64,000 nucleotides of DNA, taken from assembly GCA_009760855.2 (NCBI GenBank), contig WPIO01000050.1, forward strand, positions 1,346,001-1,410,000. Reading direction: 5' to 3'. The notes under the pieces were generated by a model. It made no database searches and had not been told where the DNA came from. It saw nothing but the letters and a program-made list of their open reading frames with translations. Both the position numbers and the translations under genes were made by a program. This stretch comes from Cristatella mucedo (Eukaryota > Bryozoa > Phylactolaemata > Cristatellidae). This document shows positions 50,761 through 62,900 of this stretch, one piece after another (the stretch's first letter is position 1; each line of letters starts with the position of its first letter).

Positions 50761-50779
50761 ATTAAAGCGAGACATTAAA
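50761..50779 (+). terminator. Possible polyadenylation signals for GT92
   Basis: Two ATTAAA hexamers (50761 and about 50774) shortly after the minisatellite. Signal role inferred. Confidence 0.35.
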
Positions 50780-51074
50780 GGCGTTTTTATGGGGATCCCG
50801 AGCAGGCGGCGGCGGCGGCGCGCGACCGTCCGGATGCGGCGAAAGCTGCGAAAGCTCAAATCGTTCGCATGACTTTCATACTATGCAAACGAGAGTGAAG
50901 TGGCTCCGCCCAGCAAGTGCATCTTAATTTGCTCGGCGGCCGCTGGATCGATAGAGGATCTTGCGGCCTCCGCGTCGCCGCTGCGATGAGTGAATGAATG
51001 TGGCAGTCAGTGCCGTAAGGCGGAAGCCAGAGTGCGACGCGACGCGGTCGAAGGATGCGCCGTCTTTCTCTAAA

Positions 51075-51560
51075 ACCTTTGCCCGGGGTTAAAGTGCTCG
51101 CCTTTAAGTAGCGCACGGGACTTGAGGACCTTGAGATCGATTTGACGCTTGATCGGGAGCCTGTGAAGCTCTGACAGATATGTCGCAATGTGGCAGCAAC
51201 GCCTTCGATGACAGACCAGACGATTAAGGGCACGGGGCCCGGAATCCTGAAGAAAGCTGCTGACCCTGTCCATGTCACCCCTAACCATGCTATTCATGTT
51301 TATCAATCATGATATTACTCACCATTCAATCGCCCTTCTCTTTGCAGCAAATGCAAAGTGCCTAGAAAGATATTGAGTTCACTGAGGGCGCTTTATCAAG
51401 TGCATTATTATTATTATTATTGTAAGGAAATCGCTATAATCTAGACTCGGCGTCACAAACGCGAGAGCTATTTCGGCTGCCGCATTCGTACGTAAGCAGG
51501 CCCTAGTTTTAGCTATTCTGATTAGCTGAAAGTAAGTCAACTTGTCATTAGATAAAGTGT
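51075..51560 (-). mobile_element. Decayed LINE-A copy split by a plus-strand LINE-A 3' end
   Basis: 51075-51240 reads LVCHRRRCCHIATYLSELHR on minus. The continuation (GCGTCACAAACGCGAGAGC, GATTAGCTGAAAGTAAG) resumes after 51421. Confidence 0.6.
51243..51420 (+). mobile_element. LINE-A 3' end nested in reverse LINE-A
   Basis: GACCCTGTCCATGTCACCCC through GAGTTCACTGAGGGCGC and an ATTATTATTATTATT end. Confidence 0.78.
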
Positions 51561-53030
51561 GTTGATATTATGATAAGTCGTTTGTGAAGAGTACGCTTAG
51601 ATTACGGAGAGATGATGTGAGAGCATGCCAATTGTATCGATCTTGAGATGACGTACGTCTGCTCATAACTTTAGGTTAATCTTACCATCGATAAGCTGCA
51701 GGAGTTTAGCAGCCATCCAAAGCGAATATCTTACATGCAGCTTACACGGATTAAATTTAATGAGTCGGACGAGGAGCGAAGAGCTCCGGCAGAAGAAGTA
51801 CTTCTTGGTTCCGCTGTCTTTGTTATCACGCGTGACTGCGCTCACGAGAAGTGACAAATCAGACCGCTATACTTCCGTAGCCGGAGGTAGCCCCGTAGCA
51901 GCCACGTGGCCGCCTCGGGGCTACGGACCGGCACGACGGGACACGAAGGGGGCGTCACACTTCGCAGTCTGGGTTACAATAGAATGGCCTTTAACCGAAC
52001 ACTTTTCCTCGATGGCCACAAGTCCTGTCGCCGTCGTAGACGGAAGTCGAATGCAGCCAGTGTGGCGCTCTCGTACTGGAGCTGGAGTAAGAATCGAGCT
52101 CTGCAGCGAGCGTCTGCCTTCGAATTCTGCCTCGTATCCGCATAATCGGCTCAAAACGCTCGAATCAAAACTGCCGCCATGCTGCTTCAATTTACCAGCG
52201 CACCTGGCCAAACTGTGCAAATGTTTTGTCCTGTGACCGACTCGGAGCCGAAGCTCCTAGATCAGGAAGTCGTAGCCAGAAAGGAAATGCACGGGGCGGG
52301 CCTCGTAATGCTCATTGTAATCCGAACAGTTAATTTGGGTGCATTCGGAGCTCGGACTTCGGTGCCCTCGCGGCGGAAGCGCTCGCCCTCGCGGCGGAAG
52401 CGCTCGCCCTCGCGGCGGAAACGTCCGAGGTCCAGGCGAGACGCGTAGGCCGTGGCCGCCACGTTCGCCGCTGAGTTGTCCTCGTGGGTGCACAGTCACG
52501 CCTTCGTCCTTCTTTCCCCGGAAAATCGCTCCTAGCCACTTGGGGCACTAAACCAACCAACATCTGGCGGGTTTTTTTGTTTTGCTCAAAGCACCGAGCT
52601 CTGAGGATGACGGCGCGAACCACTTTCACCGCAAGCTACTGCCGTCGAATACAGATATATAAATACACACATAATTCGTTCGTACAGTGAGCACTACGAC
52701 AACTATGTAGGCGCTTCGCTTGTGCCGCGTGGCTCCAGCTTGCTACCTCAGCTATCCTGTACTCGGCTTCGCCCTTTACTGACTAGCAATGGCTGCTGCT
52801 TACGGTGAAACGCTGTTTTAAAAAATAGATTCGAAGGATTAAGTCAACACTAGCCATCCTATCCTCGCAGCTGATGCAGGATAGATGGGTAGAGAAGATT
52901 TCTGCTTTCAGAAAATTTGATTAACAAGATTTCCCTCAGACACGCACTTTTAATTTTGTAGTAAATCAATAGGTCAAAGTAGCTACTAGATTGAGAAAAA
53001 AGAATTAGAGCATCCAACGGCCTAATTTGT
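51561..53030. other. Unannotated stretch between GT92 and AGK
   Basis: Contains a 21-bp triplication at 52358-52425. A minus-strand frame at 52490-52262 (NVAATAYASRLDLGRFRREG) has protein-like texture but no recognised family. No other gene signal. Confidence 0.4.
52358..52425. repeat. 21-bp tandem repeat, three copies
   Basis: Unit GCCCTCGCGGCGGAAGCGCT plus C. Encodes PSRRKRS on plus or RFRREGE on minus. Confidence 0.92.
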
Positions 53031-53039
53031 TTAGCTTCG

Positions 53040-53170
53040 CACGAATCCTAGTGGCTGACACCGCCACTTGTACGGCAATAAAGGATCGCCCACTGCAGGA
53101 CTCAAAACTTATGAGCTGGGTCGTACACAGCTAGCACCTTACCTTCTGGGCTAAGGCCCATAAGCTTTAT
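53040..53170 (-). mobile_element. SINE-3 (tRNA-derived)
   Basis: GGCAATAAAGGATCGCCCAC, then GACTCAAAACTTATGAGCTG and CTAGCACCTTACCTTCTGGG. Head end at about 53165. Confidence 0.55.
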
Positions 53171-53269
53171 AAATGGAAAGGCAAGGTGCATAGATATTGC
53201 TTCTCAAAATAAAGCGAGAGTTATCTGCGATAAGAGCAAGCTCACGTAAGTGAAAAGTAACATTGTATT

Positions 53270-53400
53270 TAACATTTAAATTTGTTTATGTAAAATGTAA
53301 ACCTTACATTACATTTTTCATTACATTCATTACATTTTTATGTAAAAAAAGTTAATGTTATTTACAATGTACATTACATTAACATAACATAACGTAGTAA
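53270..53400. repeat. TTACATT-type repeats with inverted copies
   Basis: Alternating ATGTAAA and TTACATT words that can pair. Just upstream of the AGK CpG-rich region. Similar in word content to the LINE-B (ACATT)n tail. Confidence 0.7.
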
Positions 53401-53429
53401 TGACGTATGTACGATGTTACTAGTGCAAA

Positions 53430-53887
53430 CGTGCCGCGCGGTTCCCGGCTCTAGCGGCGTAGCGCGGCGAGCGCGCGCGCTCCAAGAGACAAGCCGGCGC
53501 GGTGAACCTCGCAGCCACCGATGCACGAATGTGTAATCTTACCAAAAGGAAAAGAAGCGAAAATCGCCAATGTCGCGATGAGCCGTGCCGCGTGGGTTAC
53601 GCCTGCCCCCCCCCCCTTCGCGTGCGCGCGACTTCCTTCGACTATGAGTCTCCCAAGAAAATAGCGGGTGTGCGCATTCGTGTCGTCGTCGCTGGGTAGC
53701 GCCACGATTGCGAGGCGCGCACCAGATTGCGAACCAGAGATTGCGAGCGCGCACCAAGTCACGCCCACAGGAGGCCGGCACGGCTGGCACGCCCACAGGA
53801 GGCCGGCACGGCTGGCAGCCTTCTTTAGTCCGAGAAGGTAAAATCCTAGAAAGAGCTCTTGGCCAGAGGAGTTCCGATAGCGTTGTC
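53430..53887 (+). promoter_or_regulatory. CpG-rich putative AGK promoter and 5' UTR
   Basis: GC/CpG-rich (GCGCGGCGAGCGCGCGCGC), no interspersed repeats. Contains two tandem copies of a 28-bp unit starting CACGCCCACAGGAGGCCGGC at 53760-53815. Inferred promoter. Confidence 0.4.
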
Positions 53888-53988
53888 ATGGCCGCCGCCT
53901 GGCGTGTGCTGAGAAATAACTGGAAGAAGACCGTTTTCTTTACCGCTGTTGCCGCCTTTGGTGCCAGGTACGCCAAACGGAAATACGA
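53888..53988 (+). CDS. AGK: AGK exon 1
   Basis: ATG in GTCATGGCC context. Encodes MAAAWRVLRNNWKKTVFF and a small-residue helix. Donor GTAAGT at phase 2. Confidence 0.92.
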
Positions 53989-56900
53989 GTAAGTTCTCTC
54001 TGTTTCCCGCGATCGATCAGGAGCGATAACATTAATCGGCAACATTTCGCTGGTCCGCCGCCGCGGCCATGGACGCTATTTTTAGTTACCCTTTACCGGC
54101 TTGCTCAGCCAACGGCGACGCCGCCGAACTCAAAACAAAACCCCTTTCTTCTCGGAGCTTTGAAGCTCCGATGGGATGGGATGGCACAGCATTGAGAACG
54201 CGCGGCCGCTACGCGCCCACGCCGTTCGAGCGAAAGCGCGACAGTCCGTGGAGTCCGCGTGTGCATTCCCAGACTTGAGTTTCCACAGCATCTGCATTTA
54301 AGGCGCCTGAAGGTTGAATGAATGCCTGAAGGTCATGGTCCACGCATTGAAGGCCTGAAGGTCGCGGTCCACGTGGTGCCAGGGCGCTCGCGCTTCGCGA
54401 ACCGTCGGTTCGTTGGTTCGATTACAGCAGCGGGCTATCTTTTGTTATGCCCCCTGCAAGCAGTGGGCATAATAATAATAGTGATGATAATAATACACTT
54501 GATAAAGCGCCCCCAGAGAATTCAATCTATTTCTAGGCATTTTGCATTTGCTGCAAAGGAAACACGACCGAATGATGAGTGGTATCATGCTTGATAAACA
54601 AAATGAATAACATGGTTAGGGGTGACATGCACAGGGTCAGCATGCAAGCATGGTTAGTGGCAGCATGCAACAATGTCAGCACGCATGAGCACATACAGGA
54701 CGAATTGCAGGGACCCACTAAATTCTGTCATATATAGGTGCGTTTTTAATTTCTTTTTAAATGTGGTCAAGTCGGAAGATGCCGCGATGCAAGTCGGGAG
54801 CGAGTTACAGGCTTTGGGAGCATGCGAACTAAATGCACGGTCTCCAAAAAGATTTGAAGTTTGTGCAAGGTATAGGTAAACAGTTAGTTTCCGAAAAGTG
54901 GGTGGTACGATGCTTGGCCTGGTGGGGGAGTAGATCTGATAGGTAGGCTGGAGCCAAAGAAGGAAGAGACCTCAAAGTGAGTGAGAAAACCTTGAAGTTG
55001 ATCCGTTGCCTGACTGGTAGCCAGTGCAGGTCGGCGAGAAGTGGTATGATGTGGCAGCTGCGACACCTACGACAGATAAGCCTAGATACAGAGTTTTGCA
55101 CCAGCTATAAGTGCCTGATTGCACATGCCGGTAGGCCAGCAAGCAGTGAGTTACAGCAGTCAAGACGGGATGTCACAAATGCACGGACCAACTTAGGAGT
55201 GGTATCCCTGTCTAAACAAGCCCTAATTTCAGCAATGTTATTAGCTGAAAGTAGCACACTTGGTTGTGGAGCTGATGTGGTCGTCTAACGAAAGGTCACT
55301 TTGGAACGTGACACATAGATTTCTTTTGGATTCAGTAGGAGATATGCTGGCAGAGCTTTTTTTGAGCGTTAGCCTTTTCAATTTCTGAATCACACCATAA
55401 CTAGTAAGTTAGTTTTATCAACATTTAATTTAAGAAAATTTGCTGCCATCCATGTGCAGATGTCATCAATACATGCAGCAAGGGAGTTGATAGAATTTGA
55501 GGTGCTCGAAGGCTGAAAGAGATCAAAGCAAAGGCACAACTGAGTGTCATTCGCATAGAAGTGAAAGCCTAGATTGTGCTTGGCGATCACATCGGCAAGA
55601 GGGAGAGTGTAAATTGTGAAAAGAACCGGACCTAACACGGAGCCCTGAGGTACCCCATATTTCAGAGGTACCTCGAAAGATCTTTGCCCATTCCCATCAA
55701 TACTCTGGAGTCTCATACTGAGGTAGGATTTGAACCATTGCAGAGCAGTGCCAGCCTTTAAGGCTCTTTTGCTGCCATATAAACGATACTCTTTGATCAG
55801 CTAACCTTTGCATTCTAAATTTACTGTGAAGAACTGCTTGGGGTGTAGCGTTTTGATTTTCTATTTTTGTTTTTGGTTGGTCGTCCTAGTTAAGCCTAGT
55901 TATACCAAGAGCTCCTCGTAGAGCCGTGGCCATTGGCAGGTTATGCACTGCCCTTTGCCTCGGCTGCATCTGCATCTGCTGCAGCGTCTAGCGATCTGTC
56001 GGTTTCGTTCGCGCATTCTCTTTCATGTCGCAGCTCAGTCGTGTCTCTGCATGCTTGCTTGCCCACTTATGCAATGTCCGCTGTGGCGGCCGTGCTTCCG
56101 TGTTGCAGAGAATCGGAAATCCTGCGCAGCTACTGCCTGCAGGCGTTGGTAAGTCTACGGCTGCTGCTGCCGCGGCAGATCGCCTCCTGCCGTGACTGCT
56201 CAGTTGCACCTCAGTTGCAGTGGCTCCTCGTCGGCTCTGCCAACTGCGAGCAGCGAGTTTGCATAGCGAAGCGTCCGTTGCGACCTTCCAGACCGGTGCG
56301 CAAAAAGTGCCTCCTGACAGGGCTGCCAAATGATGCAACTAAGGCTTTGAGCAGACCGAGCACCGTTCGAAGCGGAGCTCCTCCTCCGAGTTCACCTCTC
56401 CTCTGAATCTCTCTCCTCGGCTGCCTGACCGATCGCCTCGATCTCATCAATCGTTCGAGCTGGATATCGTGATCAAAAGTGTCAAGTGTGGCTGCTTGAT
56501 CAAGCAGGGTCCGTCCGGGCAGTAGCGTTACTGGACTATAACATTGCTGGGTCATTGTTGCTGCTTATGATGTCTGTGGTCTCACGGATGAGAGCAGTTT
56601 CAGCAGAATGGTGCCGCTGGAATTGCGACTGAAGTTCTTCTGACAATTCATTTTTCTCAATGTGTTCCTCAAGCTGATTAGTGGCAAATTTAAGTCACGT
56701 GATTCTTGGACCCAAAAATGAAGAGAAGAAGGGAGACTGGGCAATAGTTTGCTAGGACCCTGGCTTTGTCTCTAACCCAGGCCATCCATTGCAGAGGCCA
56801 GATTGCCCTGGTCAGGACCTTCTACTGCCTTAACTCGGGTTTATTCTTGTTTCCTACCTGCTTTGGTCTTCCTTCTGGCAGGAAGTTTATCCGGTCAGTC

Positions 56901-59900
56901 TTTCTCTAAGTCCTACTTCCTACTTACTCGGCCCTCTTGAGTTATCATGGGGAACATTGCTTTGGTTTGAAAGGTAGGAAATGGCCCTTGGCGATGCACC
57001 GCCAGTTGAATTCTTACCTTCTACAGTCGCCTTTATCGCCCACCGCCTCTTTATCTCATTCTTACGCAATGTGCTCCCATGGTGTCCCATAAATAGGAAC
57101 TGGTTGGAATTCTTGCATCGGTCGAGTCTCTGTGCCATGCTTTTCAAAGCAACGAAGAAGGCGTCTCCTTGACGGCACCCGTGATTGGTCGCTTGTTTAG
57201 TCTTGCCCGAGCTTCGCCCAGGAGGTGAAACCACATTACGTTTAGCTCCGTTAGTCCTAGAGCCTTCTCGTTAAGTCCTCCCTTAATCTTGGACTGCTCC
57301 AGCTTCGATGACGTATGCACTAAAGACTCAAGCAGGAAGGAAGAAAGACTCGCCGTGTGAACCCGAATTTACATAAAATGGCAGTGAGCAGCCTTCTGCG
57401 GCCTTTCTGGCGACAGTGCCGTGCCGCTTTAGCACCTGCATACCGTGCATTTCTTTACTGTTCTCATTTGTGCACCGTTGACGTTTCAAGTCTGCCGCGT
57501 GTTAAGACGACTGGGAGCCGTCTGCGGCAAGGGGGCCGGCAGCGGTGGCTGCGGTGGTGCTAAAATAGGATTCCGCCAACTGCTTTGAGTTTGTTTCACA
57601 GAAATATGGCAACGACACGCTCAAAACGAGCGAGAGGCCGAGGAAAGTCATCGTATTCCTTAATCCCGCTGCGAAGAAAAGGTGAGCCGCAGTCGATTTG
57701 AGACGCCCCCTGCCGGTCGTCGATCAGAGTCGCTGCGCCCTCTCTCGGCACTTCATCGCACCTCGGTGCTTCCCGTGCGCTGAGCTGATAGAATGTACAC
57801 ATTTAAGGTTTGTGTTTAACTTTGATATAATGTAATGTATCTCTGTATGTAGCTCCACAAAGCCATAAAGATTATCATCAGACTTCATCTCAAGCCTGTT
57901 GGCTACCGAATGCATACCGGAAGACGCTCAGGCTCTCAGTGCGCTATACAAAACTCGCCTGCATAACACGCACATAGTTTTTATGCTGGTTTGGTCCAGC
58001 GGTTAAGGTGCTCGCCCCGATCGAGGTCTTGCTGAGGTCGTGGGCTCGAGCCCCGAGGCATGTGTGAAGCGCCTGAATAGAGATTAAGTTCTCTTAGGGC
58101 GCTATACAAATGCAAATGAATTATAAATGTATGACTTTGTGGAGTTACAGGCAGAGATACATTGCATTACATTACATTACATAATTTTGAGGCTTAAGCG
58201 TGTGTAACTAATAAACGTGTGTAATTACATAATTTAGAGGCTTAAACGAAATGTAGCCCCATTGCACCCGGAGGTAAGAACGATGCATGTCCTGTGGTAC
58301 CCGTGAGTTGTATTCACGACGTACCTTTCATGCCACACGAGGGGCAGGCGCTATTCCATACAGGAAGCTTTAATCCGTTCGTCTTAGTTGCTCCTGCCCC
58401 TAGTTGTTCTTGGAGTGAGTATACCTGTTGCAGACGCGACTGTTTCGCCTTCACCTTTGCGCTGCTTTGGATTACTTGGCTGAGCTCGGCACGGCTGAGT
58501 TTATGGCTGCTGCTACAGCCGCTACCACGAGCAGCTGTAGCAGCTGCAGTGTGGCGTTGCAGCTGCAGCCGCTGCTACTGAGCTTGCCTAGTTGTCTTCG
58601 AGAGGCGTAGAGGCCGCCGCCGCTGCGTGCTCGCAGTATACACAGTTTGCACTCATTCCCATATGCAACTCACACAGGGGCACGCATAAAGAACACCGTG
58701 CACGCACTTGCATTCAAAATAGCCACTCTTGCAAGCAGCCCACGCAAGCGCGCACACACTCACATGCACACACTCACACGCATAACCTTGACCTGGTTTG
58801 CTGCTTTCCCTCCGTCGTCGAAATGTTGTGAGCCGTTGACTTGCAGCACGGCTCGGCAGCAGTTCGAAAAGAATGTGCTTCCCTTGCTGAATCTGGCCGG
58901 CCTCGAGGTCAACGTTGTTAAGGTAATGGCTTTGGTTTTGATTCGGCAGATGTCCCAGTCAGTGTATGTGCATGCCACAATTGAGAAAGACAGACAGACA
59001 GAGACAGAGAGAGAGACCCACACACAGACAGAGAGAGACACACACAGAGAGACAGAGAGAGCACTAGCCCTACAGTTTTTCAGCCGCTACCTTGGATTGA
59101 TGCAATGCAGCACCCAGTTTTATTTCGATTGCATTATCTTGCATTGGTATGTTCGAGCATTTTTTGCCGTACCATCCCGATTTGAGACCCCGACGAACTT
59201 GTCCATTTGCGTATGCTGCCACGTGGCCAGACGCCGATTCGGCAGCTTCGAAGGGCAGCTTGGTAAAGTGGGGGCTACTTGCTCGGCAGTCTTGACCACC
59301 GGCGTATGCAGCAGTGCAGTCGTCGGTGCGTGTCCCTGACAAGCCCCGACGCAGGCTGTAAGCCGTGTGTGGGAGAAGGAGAGCAGAATCTCGTGAGTTC
59401 AACCCTCAGTGAGCACTGAACAGTAATGGCCGAGTTTGTTTTACTCTCACCTCGCATTGTCTTAGGTGGTGCAATCAACTCTTAAGGACAGCACGACACA
59501 CCCTGTCTCTGTAGCACTACGGTATCTATTCGTGGTGCTGGAGGAGCGCTTTGTAAATCTTGTTGAATCTGGTTCTGCTGCTATTTTTTTTAATAAGTTT
59601 TGTTAAGCTCGAGTTTGTCGGTCGTGCTTGTTTCAAGTTAAATTATTCTGCTCTCAAGTTCCACGGCAGACAACCTTCAGTTTCTGCATTTTCCACATAA
59701 GAAAGCGATGCAACTTTCGGACCCCTTCAGGTGTGGGAGATGGGAGCCATTACAGTCAGGCCTGCACCTAGGAGTATTACTAAAAATGATACTGAGTTAT
59801 GCAGTACTGTATGTACCGTAGAGTAAAATATTGAACCGTTTATTTTATTGGACCCCCAGAGAACTAAAATCGCATGCTCGGTACTTAGCATGTGGTTTTA

Positions 59901-62900
59901 AGGAAGTATTTTAACTGGTTAGAGGTAACATTCGCAATTTCAACGCTAATAAGCACTTGAGGGACAGTTGGCAATTGAGGACCAAATGCTGAGCGGAGTG
60001 GGTGGTATTTTAAATTGTTTTAAATTTTTCCAAGTTAGGAATGTCGTGATTTCAGTCGGTGTTGAGTTCCAAGCATTGGGAGCATGGTATTGGTAGGTGC
60101 ACTCTCCAAAGGATTTGAGGTTGATTAGAGACACGGCTAAATGCGTGAGTCATATGACGGGCGACATGCGATGGGAGGATTGATTGACTAGGAAGTATTT
60201 CGGATTGGATAGGCCGGAGCCAAGAGGAAGGGATCTAAAACTGAGTGACAGGACCATGAAGTAGATATGCTGCTTGATGAGTAGCTGGTGTAGGTCGGTG
60301 AAAAGTGACGTAGTGTGGCAACTGTGACGTTCTGCGACTAACCAGGCAAGCAAAAGCTGCCGAGTTTTGCACCAACCTGCAGACACTTATTGCTCACATA
60401 AGAAGACCAGCAAGCAGTGACATAAAGAAATCTAAGTGAGACTCCTAACTTTATGGACCAGCTTAACTGTGGTATTGTTATCTAAGCAAGCTGGATTTTT
60501 TTTAATGTTGCATGACCAAAATTAGGCAGGCTGGACTATGGAGCTGCCGTGGTCATCTAATGTCAGGTCATTTTTGATCGAACTGGTTCTGCTGCTATTG
60601 CACCGATTGCATGCAGAGGAGGCTACCGAAAATATGCTGACCAAGCCCATTTTTAGGGTACGGCTTTTCAGTTTTTGATTGACGGCTAGGTTTGCCTATA
60701 ACTAATTGATTGGTTTCAAATCATCATTTGGTTCAAGACATTTTGCTACCATTCAAGCGCACGTGTCTGCAATACTTGCAGCGAGGGACTTGGTAGAGTT
60801 TACCGTGCTGGAAGGCAAGTGCAATCAAAGCACATGTGCAGCTTGATGTAATTTGAATAAAAAGTGAATGCCTAGATTGTGTTTGGAGATTGCACTGCTT
60901 AGAGGGAGAGTATAAATACATTTCAAATACATTGTGGGAAGGATTGAACCTAAAGCAGACCCCTGTGATACCCAATACCTTAAGGGCGCACCCGATGGAC
61001 GTTGACCGTTGACATTTACGATTGGAAACTCACGCTAAGATATAACCTCAACCATTGCAGTTCAGTGCAAAATGTGCCCATACAAGCTGATGGGCACTCA
61101 AGAACGGCCAGGTGACTAATGGTTACAAAAGCTGCTGAACCATGGAGCAAAACTAGCAGAACGACTCTACTTAAATATGCAGTACTTAAATCTGCAGTCC
61201 TGAAAAAGTTGCTATACACTTGCAGTGGTGCTGACTCTCTGAAAGGATTTGCTCTGAAAACCGATCGGCCGTAGTTACATGCCTGGCTCTCAAGTTATCC
61301 CTAGCAAGTCAAGTTAGCCCAAGCTTTTGTCTCGTTACATCTCGACTTTTGTAATTCACTGTATATACTCCCAAAGCCGGGAACTCACTTCCGTCTTGTG
61401 CCACGACATCTTCTGACTTGACCACATTTAAAAAGACACTGAAAAGCATCTATTTATCACAGCATATAGTGGGTCCCTATGATTCGACCTTTATGTGCTT
61501 ATGCATGCTGACACTGTGCATGCTGCCACTAATCATACTTGCATGCTGACCCTGTGCATGTCACTCCTAACCATGTCACCCTTAACCCAAGCTTGGAACT
61601 CACTACCGATGCATGCCACAACGTCCCCTGACATGACGATATGTAAAAAGAAGCTCGAAACGCACCTTTTTATTTCAGCATTTGATGGGTCTTTGTGATT
61701 CGTCCTTCGTGTGCACATACTTGCTCGTGCCTGCTGCTTGTGGATGCTACCACCGAACATTTGATAATGCTTTATATGCAGCATCTTTAAAGTGCCTAGA
61801 GAGAGGTGAGGGTGAGGTGTGCTATACAAAAGTATTATTATTATTATTACTATTATGTTATTCATGTTTATTTAGCATGCTACCACTAACCATTTGATCG
61901 TGCTTCCTTTGCAGCAAATGTAAAGTGCCTAGAAAGAGATTGAGTTCTCTGAGGGCACTTCATCAAGTGTATTATTATTATTACTATTATTACGCTGGCT
62001 GGTCTCCCAGTCTGTGCAATAAGGTGCTTAGAGTTCCTGCAAAACTCTTCAGCTATGCTTGTCTGTAGTGAACGTCACTATTGCCACGTTACACCACTTC
62101 TCACTGACGTGCACTGACTTCCGATCAAGCAGCGTATTGACCGCAATTTTTTTTCACGCACGTCTTGGTCTCTTCATGCTCTTGCACCCACTTATTTACC
62201 CCAACTGCTCGCCACAATCAGGCTTCACATCTCATGATATCCCTTGATTTGACGACATTTAAGGCTGAAGATGCCCCTGTTCCTCGCAGCATGTGCTGGC
62301 TGGGCTGGTGTGAACTATTCAATACGTGCTTATGCCTGCTGACACTGGGAATGTTACCAGAACTAATTAGCATGATTCCTTTGCAGCATACGTTGAGTGC
62401 CTCGAAAGATCATTCCTTTCTCTTAGGCTTCAATTCAATGTCTTATTATTATGTTTTAAGTAAGCAGCTGTAATGTGATGCTGTTTGCTGTTGTTGTGCT
62501 TGTTTATATCGTGTTTTTTATGGTTGCTGTGATTCTTTTGAAGCCCACTGTATGTCTTTACGATTTCGTTTGCATCTCTATGCATTTGATTTCATGCGGC
62601 TGCTGTGACAGTGTAGGATGCTCATGGCTTGTTTTAAATGGCGTCGCCATGTTTGCCTTCATTCTTTTTCAGACAGAGCATGAAGGTCAGGCTAAGGCCT
62701 TCATGAGTGTCCTTGACGACAACATCGTGGATGCTGTCGTGGTTGCTGGAGGTGACGGCACTGTTTCCGAGGTACGTACGATTTGTGCAAGCGGCACTCG
62801 CTTGGCCGTCTGCCCTGCTCTCGGGGGAGGGTAGGGTAGGGGGTGGGGTAGGGGGCTCTGGTCCTGGCGTTCTCAGATTGCTCAGTCTTGTACTGCGCCA

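Noticed and set aside
49903-50859. 318-codon minus-strand ORF rich in RRLRLRRRVAYGCGG repeats
   Set aside because: Shadow of the 23-bp minisatellite and of the GT92 exon on the other strand.
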